A stretch of 8,615 bases of DNA from Candidatus Falkowiibacteriota bacterium (GTDB taxonomy: Bacteria > Patescibacteriota > Patescibacteriia > Patescibacteriales > SZUA-104): assembly GCA_003231075.1 (NCBI GenBank), contig QIIF01000071.1, positions 1 to 8,615 of the forward strand, written 5' to 3'. This document shows, in pieces, positions 1 through 3,867 of the stretch. Position 1 is the first letter of the stretch; each line of letters opens with the position of its first letter. The position numbers and the translations under genes are program-made. Below the pieces are notes generated by a model. That model made no database searches and was not told where the DNA came from. It saw nothing but the letters and a program-made list of their open reading frames with translations.

Positions 1-2262
1 ACTTTGCCGGGAATTGGACCGAGCAAGGCGCGGGCGATTGTTGATTATCGCGAAGAAAACGGCGATTTTCAAACAATAGAAGAAATTACCGATGTTTCAG
101 GCATCGGTCCGGCGACTTTTGAAAAAATCAAGGACAATATTACGGCGGGGAAAGAGCCGGAAGCGGACGCGGGCGAGGAAAATGATTTGCCGGAAAATAA
201 AAAAGAATCTGAAAATAAAATTAAGCAAACCCCGTCCGAAAGCGGCTCCACCCACACAAAACGCGAGAATAACGGATATGGTTATTCTAATAATATTATT
301 ATTTCGGAAATTTTTCCCAATCCGAAAGGAAGCGATCGGGATGGAGAATTTATTGAGCTTTATAACGGCGGCAGCCGATATGTTGATTTAGCCGGTTGGA
401 AATTGGGAGATGATACCGCGAAAAGATTTGAATTTAAAGGAGATAAAACAATAAGCGCGAAAGGATATTTGGCAATATACAGAAAAGAAAGCAAGATAGT
501 GTTAAATAACGGCGGAGACAGCGTTAAACTGTATCAGCCGTTAGAAGACGCGCCGCTGCAAGTTATAAAATATAAGAAAGCGGTTGAGGGGCGGTCATAC
601 AGCATTAAAGAGACTAAGTCTCCAATTGGAGACTTAGTCTCTCGGGAAATCCCTCGGGACTATGTATGGAGCGAGATGGTGACGCCGGGGGAGGAAAATA
701 TTATTAAAACCGCCAATCATCCGCCGGCGGTTGATTTTAGTTTTCCGGAAAATATCAAAGCAGGCGTACCGGTTATTTTTGACAGTTCGGACACGGTGGA
801 CGATGACGGAGACAAATTGAGTTTTAGCTGGGATTTCGGCGACGGCTTTACCAACATTTTGCCTATGCCGGAACATACCTTTTTTACCGCCGGGGATTAT
901 ATTGTTAAGCTGGTAGTAAGCGACGGCAAGAATGATACCGAGGCAAGTAAAAAGTTGAAAGTTATAAAGTTAGAAATAAAAAATGAAGATTCCAAAATTA
1001 GCGCAACCGCAACCGCAACCGCAACCGTAAACGGCGGCGAAATGATTATTAATGAAATTTTACCGGATCCGAAAGGAAACGATGGCGAGGGCGAATGGAT
1101 TGAATTGCGCAATCAAGGAAGCGGGCGGGTTAATTTGTTAAATTGGCGGCTTGATGACGGCGAGAATGGAAGCAAGCCGTATAAATTTATTAACGATGTT
1201 TGGCTTTTGGCGGATGATTATTATATCGTTGACCGCGCGGACAGCGGATTGGCGTTGAATAATACGGGCGACAAAGTTCGTTTATATGATAGTTTAGGCG
1301 GATTAATTGACGCGGTGGAATATGGAGCGGCGGTTGAAGGCAAATCCTACGCGCGCGGAAAAAACGGCAAATGGTTTTGGACCGGCGTTTTAACTCCGGG
1401 CGAAGAAAATATTATATCGGCGGCGGATAATGTGGAATTTGGAATTAGGAATCCGAAATCCGGAATTAAGGTTTTGGGGGCTTCAAGAGATTTTACGGAA
1501 TCCGCCGTTGCCGCGTTGGATGAAATTAGCGGATTTGAATCGGGGGATTTGGTTATTGTGAGAGGCGTTGTCGCGGCGTTGCCGGGGGTTTTGGGGTCGC
1601 AATATTTTTATATTGTGTCAGATACAAAAGCCGGCGCGGCCGGTTTGCAGATTTATAATTATAAAAAAGACTTTCCGGAATTAAAGGCGGGGGACTATAT
1701 TGAAGCTAAGGGCCAAATGTCGTCTATTAACGGCGAGCGGCGGTTGAAAATCAAAAATAGCGGAGATATTAAAATAATAGAGCATCGCGCGGAGCCGGTT
1801 GCCGAGGAAATTTCCGCCGATGAAATTAACGGAGATTATATCGGGCGGCTGGTAGAGATAACAGGCGAAATAACAGCAAAGAAAAATTCCATAATTTATT
1901 TGGATGACGGCGCGGGCGAGGCGGTTATTTACATAAAAAAACATACCGGCATCAACGCCGATGATTTTAAAGAAGGCGAAATTATAACGGTTGCGGGGAT
2001 AGTGGGCGGCGCGAAATCCGGGACGCGGATTATGCCGCGGAGCGCGGATGACATATCGCGCGAAAATTCCGTTGCCGCGCCGCCGGCTTCGCTTAAAACC
2101 GCCGGCGAAGTTTTAGGCGAATCGGCGATGGGAGATGAATGGGCGGTTGAGGCAAGGGATAAAAAATCGGAATTGTTTAAATATTTATTAATCATCGCCG
2201 GCGGAATAATAGTAGTTTTAGGCGGATTATTAGCCAAGGCGATTAAGGCAATTGATGAATAA
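1..2262 (+). CDS. Multidomain secreted/surface protein (HhH, lamin-tail x2, PKD, OB-like), 5'-partial
   Basis: The frame is open from base 1, so the true start lies upstream; the TTG at 4 is simply the Leu of a helix-hairpin-helix motif. Residues are numbered from that Leu. At 1-46 there are two HhH hairpins (LPGIGPSKA and VSGIGPATF) of the ComEA type, which bind DNA in known relatives. A charged linker follows. Lamin-tail domain 1 is at about 95-235 (IIISEIFPNPKG, GEFIELYN, VTPGEENI), a PKD domain at about 240-325 (SWDFGDG, YIVKLVVSDG), an Ala-Thr repeat linker, then lamin-tail domain 2 at about 347-470 (IINEILPDPKG, GEWIELRN, LTPGEENI). Two OB-like segments follow at about 510-600 and 610-690. 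A hydrophobic helix at about 727-748 ends in a short basic tail, suggesting C-terminal membrane anchoring with the rest outside the cell. A DNA-binding or uptake role is inferred only. Lamin-tail 1 carries an in-frame palindrome at 610-641. No Shine-Dalgarno can be judged. Confidence 0.85.
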   Translation, partial: TLPGIGPSKARAIVDYREENGDFQTIEEITDVSGIGPATFEKIKDNITAGKEPEADAGEENDLPENKKESENKIKQTPSESGSTHTKRENNGYGYSNNIIISEIFPNPKGSDRDGEFIELYNGGSRYVDLAGWKLGDDTAKRFEFKGDKTISAKGYLAIYRKESKIVLNNGGDSVKLYQPLEDAPLQVIKYKKAVEGRSYSIKETKSPIGDLVSREIPRDYVWSEMVTPGEENIIKTANHPPAVDFSFPENIKAGVPVIFDSSDTVDDDGDKLSFSWDFGDGFTNILPMPEHTFFTAGDYIVKLVVSDGKNDTEASKKLKVIKLEIKNEDSKISATATATATVNGGEMIINEILPDPKGNDGEGEWIELRNQGSGRVNLLNWRLDDGENGSKPYKFINDVWLLADDYYIVDRADSGLALNNTGDKVRLYDSLGGLIDAVEYGAAVEGKSYARGKNGKWFWTGVLTPGEENIISAADNVEFGIRNPKSGIKVLGASRDFTESAVAALDEISGFESGDLVIVRGVVAALPGVLGSQYFYIVSDTKAGAAGLQIYNYKKDFPELKAGDYIEAKGQMSSINGERRLKIKNSGDIKIIEHRAEPVAEEISADEINGDYIGRLVEITGEITAKKNSIIYLDDGAGEAVIYIKKHTGINADDFKEGEIITVAGIVGGAKSGTRIMPRSADDISRENSVAAPPASLKTAGEVLGESAMGDEWAVEARDKKSELFKYLLIIAGGIIVVLGGLLAKAIKAIDE
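610..641. repeat. Perfect 32-base palindrome inserted in coding sequence, copy 1
   Basis: The arms are GAGACTAAGTCTCC and its exact complement around a central AATT. Symmetry extends one more base on each side (609-642). The host frame reads it as ETKSPIGDLVS. Only one of the three frames on each strand lacks a stop, and it is the one used here. The same 32 bases occur at 3661-3692. Lamin-tail domain 2 of the same protein has 13 fewer residues between its conserved SY and TPGEENI positions, which marks this as an insertion into a surface loop. Confidence 0.95.
1003..1026 (+). repeat. Hexanucleotide tandem repeat (GCAACC)x4
   Basis: Four exact GCAACC units are followed by the decayed unit GTAAAC. 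They encode alternating Ala-Thr in the linker between the PKD domain and lamin-tail domain 2. Because six bases is two codons, slippage would change linker length without shifting frame. Confidence 0.9.
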
Positions 2263-2289
2263 AATTTTTAAGGAGTTTTTATTTCTACC

Positions 2290-2324
2290 GAGCTTTAGCT
2301 CAGGGTTCGGGCGGCTTTAGCCGC
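2290..2324. repeat. Two adjacent small hairpins with shared CTTTAG core
   Basis: GAGC-TTTA-GCTC (2290-2301) and GCGGC-TTTA-GCCGC (2311-2324) are short perfect stems with the same tetraloop, separated by 9 bases. They lie between the stop of the upstream surface-protein gene and the promoter of the next gene. There is no T-run after either stem, so a classical intrinsic terminator is not supported. They could be a dispersed palindromic repeat or an mRNA 3'-end structure. Confidence 0.7.
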
Positions 2325-2330
2325 GTACCG

Positions 2331-2360
2331 TTGATTATTGGCTATGATATGCTGTATAAT
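2331..2360 (+). promoter_or_regulatory. Sigma-70-like promoter for the 145-residue gene
   Basis: There is a -35 TTGATT at 2331-2336, an 18-base spacer and a consensus -10 TATAAT at 2355-2360. Transcription would start near 2367, leaving an AT-rich leader of about 40 bases before the ATG at 2408. No expression data support it. Confidence 0.65.
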
Positions 2361-2407
2361 ATGAAATACCTCTTGATTTAAAACGAAATATTTGTTATTA
2401 TTATAGT

Positions 2408-2845
2408 ATGGAAATTTTTGACAAAAAAGACTTTCCCGATACGCCCACAGACAAACAAGCGCGTAAGCTGGAAATAGATGCCCGTGCCTTAAAGGATGCT
2501 CACGCCGTGAGAAGAGATGGATATGAAAAACAAATGGGTCTAATGGAAAGAGCGGAAAATGAAAAATATCAAGCGAATGAAGAGCGTTTGCTTCGGGAAG
2601 CGATTAATATTATTAATATCCGAATAGAAGAGCTGGTCGCTTTTGCCGCCGGCAAAGATAGAGCTATTCCGGATGAACGCGTTGACGATATTGGTGAAAG
2701 AATGTTGCGGATTATCCAAGAAGAAACAAAAATTCGCGGCATCCGCGGACGGCAAGCATGGGAGTATTTAAGCAAAGAGCTAAAATCCCCGAAAGCGGGA
2801 GAAAAATTACTGAGAGAAATAATCAGCCGTTATTTTGTTGGTTAA
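2408..2845 (+). CDS. Hypothetical charged helical protein, 145 residues
   Basis: I do not recognise the family. The product is rich in Glu, Lys, Arg, Ala and Ile with few prolines after residue 15, and should be almost entirely alpha-helical and cytoplasmic. It has no signal peptide or membrane segment. Residues about 20-85 (from ARKLEIDARALKDAH) look able to form a long amphipathic helix or coiled coil. The C-terminal third (ERMLRIIQEETKIRGIRGRQ, then SPKAGEKLLREIISRYF) looks like a small helical bundle. The ATG at 2408 has no Shine-Dalgarno (upstream is ATTATTATAGT), but it sits correctly behind a good promoter, and a hairpin terminator begins about 20 bases after the stop. It is therefore a plausible single-gene transcript. 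It converges on the minus-strand pair at 3028-3498. Coding status is supported by length, signals and composition similar to the first gene. Confidence 0.75.
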   Translation: MEIFDKKDFPDTPTDKQARKLEIDARALKDAHAVRRDGYEKQMGLMERAENEKYQANEERLLREAINIINIRIEELVAFAAGKDRAIPDERVDDIGERMLRIIQEETKIRGIRGRQAWEYLSKELKSPKAGEKLLREIISRYFVG

Positions 2846-2864
2846 AATTAATAATTATATAACA

Positions 2865-2893
2865 AAAAAAACAGGGATTTTTCTCTGTTTTTT
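2865..2893 (+). terminator. Intrinsic terminator after the 145-residue gene
   Basis: An A-rich arm ending ACAGGGA pairs with TCTCTGTTTTTT across a TTTT loop. This gives about 12 pairs including one G-U. The descending arm ends in six T, followed by AATTTTC. It lies 20 bases after the stop at 2845. The A/T arms are symmetrical enough for it to act in both directions. Confidence 0.8.
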
Positions 2894-2900
2894 AATTTTC

Positions 2901-2950
2901 GCCTTGCCGGAATTTTCTCGGCGACAGTCCCTAAGAAACTCCGACGAGGC
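2901..2950. repeat. Imperfect 50-base palindrome between convergent genes
   Basis: GCCTTGCCGG (2901-2910) pairs with CCGACGAGGC (2941-2950) with one mismatch and one G-U. An alternative pairing joins CTCGGCG (2917-2923) with CGACGAG (2942-2948). The element is clearly more GC-rich than its flanks and lacks a T-run, so it is better described as a mobile or dispersed palindrome candidate than as a terminator. Confidence 0.5.
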
Positions 2951-2969
2951 AAATTAGCAGTATAATCCT

Positions 2970-3010
2970 AAAAAAAATACCGAACTACTTTAATTAAAAT
3001 CGTAGTTCGG
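2970..3010 (-). terminator. Intrinsic terminator for the minus-strand small-gene operon
   Basis: A perfect 9-pair stem, CCGAACTAC (2980-2988) with GTAGTTCGG (3002-3010), encloses an AT-rich loop. Read on the minus strand it is followed, after TA, by eight T (A-run at 2970-2977). It begins 17 bases beyond the stop of the second operon gene at 3028. Confidence 0.9.
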
Positions 3011-3027
3011 CGAATTGGTATCTAATT

Positions 3028-3231
3028 TTAATTTTCTGGGTTAAACCCGTAGTGCCCTTTCATCAGGCCACGGATTTTCTTTGTTACTCCCTCTTGAACG
3101 GCTCTGAGCCGTTCCCATTCTTTTTCATCCGATAAATCAGGAATGGATGAGAGAGGATGGAGGGGATTGCGCATGGGAGTGTTGGTGGTTTTTAGCTGTT
3201 TTATTTTTTTTAAAGTTTCTTTAAAGGTCAT
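3028..3231 (-). CDS. Small hypothetical protein, 67 residues (second gene of minus operon)
   Basis: I do not recognise it. The N-terminus is basic (MTFKETLKKIKQLKTT), followed by a Pro-rich stretch (PMRNPLHPLSSIPDL). A charged helix comes next (SDEKEWERLRAVQEGVTKKI), and the chain ends in GHYGFNPEN. There is no signal peptide or membrane segment. The start is fixed by an AGGAGG that overlaps the end of the preceding gene (TATAAAGGAGG), nine bases before the ATG at 3231. The gap to the first gene's stop at 3247 is 15 bases, so the two are surely co-transcribed, and a strong terminator follows. Two tiny co-transcribed basic proteins are the layout of toxin-antitoxin pairs and of phage-derived gene pairs, but no sequence motif confirms either. 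Confidence 0.7.
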   Translation of the reverse strand: MTFKETLKKIKQLKTTNTPMRNPLHPLSSIPDLSDEKEWERLRAVQEGVTKKIRGLMKGHYGFNPEN

Positions 3232-3246
3232 GCATTAAGCCCTCCT

Positions 3247-3498
3247 TTATATAATTCCTCGCGCTCTTTTCCAGAGCGATTCCTCTATTTGGACAGCGGT
3301 TAATATGTGGACACCACTGTTATTTTTATATTCTTTTTCAATGATAGTTGTCAGTTGGCGTGAAACCGCCATTGCCGTTTTTTTAGACATTCTAGTTTTT
3401 GCTTTTGAGAAATATTTTAATACAATCTTTAATCGGTTCCTTTCCTCCTCTAAATCATGCAATTTCACTTTAATAATTCCATTTCCATTTTTTCCCAT
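3247..3498 (-). CDS. Small hypothetical protein, 83 residues (first gene of minus operon)
   Basis: The family is not recognised. The start is the ATG at 3498: AAGGAGGA lies 9-10 bases upstream, whereas the in-frame TTG at 3507 would be almost on top of that site. The product starts MGKNGNGIIKVKLHDLEEER and is strongly basic and helical. A Lys/Arg-rich middle (KYFSKAKTRMSKKTAMAVSR) leads to a helix (QLTTIIEKEYKN) and a C-terminal segment, ILTAVQIEESLWKRARGII. It has no membrane segment or signal peptide. The basic charge could suit nucleic-acid or ribosome binding, which is inference from composition only. It is the promoter-proximal gene of a two-gene operon, and the stop TAA runs into the next gene's ribosome binding site, suggesting translational coupling. 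Confidence 0.75.
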   Translation of the reverse strand: MGKNGNGIIKVKLHDLEEERNRLKIVLKYFSKAKTRMSKKTAMAVSRQLTTIIEKEYKNNSGVHILTAVQIEESLWKRARGII

Positions 3499-3535
3499 AA
3501 AGAACAATCCTCCTTAATTAAAACAGATTTTTATT

Positions 3536-3570
3536 ATTATAAAATTAACACAGAGACGCGGAGAAGTCAA
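3536..3570 (-). promoter_or_regulatory. Promoter for the minus-strand small-gene operon
   Basis: On the minus strand there is TTGACT (3570-3565), a 17-base spacer and TAATTT (3547-3542). A better -10 match, TATAAT, lies just beyond at 3541-3536 but has no good -35 at the right distance. Either gives a leader of roughly 30-40 bases before the Shine-Dalgarno and the ATG at 3498. Confidence 0.55.
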
Positions 3571-3660
3571 TGGTTTTTTTTGTTTGGGATTATCTAAAAA
3601 ACATGAAAATCGCATAATTCTTTGTAAATAGATTTCGCCGACGCATAAGAAACCGCGCAA

Positions 3661-3692
3661 GAGACTAAGTCTCCAATTGGAGACTTAGTCTC
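3661..3692. repeat. Perfect 32-base palindrome, intergenic copy 2
   Basis: It is identical in all 32 bases to 610-641. Symmetry here extends to 3659-3694. It is flanked by CGCGC (3654-3658) and CGCGCG (3700-3705), which can lengthen the stem with a small bulge and also read as a short direct repeat. It lies in the 369-base gene-free stretch between the divergent small-gene operon and ftsK. No T-run follows immediately, so terminator function is not the simplest reading. The rest of 3571-3755 shows nothing I can name. Confidence 0.95.
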
Positions 3693-3754
3693 TTTGTGTC
3701 GCGCGTGGGATATTTTACCGTAGCGAATCGGGTCTTTTTTTATTATAAATATTA

Positions 3755-3763
3755 TGATATAAT
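3755..3763 (+). promoter_or_regulatory. Extended -10 promoter for ftsK
   Basis: TGATATAAT combines a consensus TATAAT (3758-3763) with the TGn extension (3755-3757). The -35 position holds only a T-run, which is tolerated with extended -10 elements. The predicted start near 3770 falls inside the first AGACAATAG unit, so the transcript leader would be almost exactly the repeat region. Confidence 0.65.
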
Positions 3764-3767
3764 GATT

Positions 3768-3859
3768 AGACAATAGTAAATAGACAATAGACAATAGGGA
3801 TTTTATTTTTGTCCCCTCTTATCTATTGTCTTTTATCTATTGTCTTTTTACTGTTGTCT
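3768..3859 (+). repeat. Inverted array of AGACAATAG units forming the ftsK leader hairpin
   Basis: AGACAATAG occurs at 3768-3776, 3782-3790 and, overlapping, 3789-3797. Its complement CTATTGTCT occurs at 3823-3831 and 3837-3845, with a one-base variant at 3851-3859. The first two forward copies and all the reverse copies are spaced 14 bases apart, so the arms can pair over more than 20 bases (3768-3791 with 3836-3859). The interior includes GGGA/TCCC (3797-3800, 3812-3815). The structure ends 8 bases before the ftsK ATG at 3868. Confidence 0.85.
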
Positions 3860-3867
3860 ATTACACT

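Noticed and set aside
610..641. The palindrome as a transcription terminator
   Set aside because: It lies in the middle of a long intact gene and neither copy is followed by a proper T-run.
2290..2330. A decayed tRNA suggested by the AGCTCAGGGTTCG string
   Set aside because: The order and spacing of stems do not make a cloverleaf. Only two simple hairpins are present.
3499..3507. TTG at 3507 as start of the 83-residue protein
   Set aside because: It would lie about one base from the AGGAGG site. The ATG at 3498 has correct spacing.
3594..3794. A 66-codon minus-strand open frame spanning the palindrome, also containing KETKSPIGDLVS
   Set aside because: The match to the protein at 1-2262 comes only from the shared palindrome. 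The frame crosses the ftsK promoter and leader repeats, has no ribosome binding site, and resembles no protein I know.
3768..3859. The AGACAATAG array as a CRISPR array
   Set aside because: Units are 9 bases with gaps of about 5 and occur in both orientations. There are no spacers and no cas genes.
3826..3867. An upstream in-frame TTG start for FtsK giving 14 more residues
   Set aside because: The extra residues are a translation of the AGACAATAG leader repeats. The ATG at 3868 begins a normal basic FtsK N-terminus.
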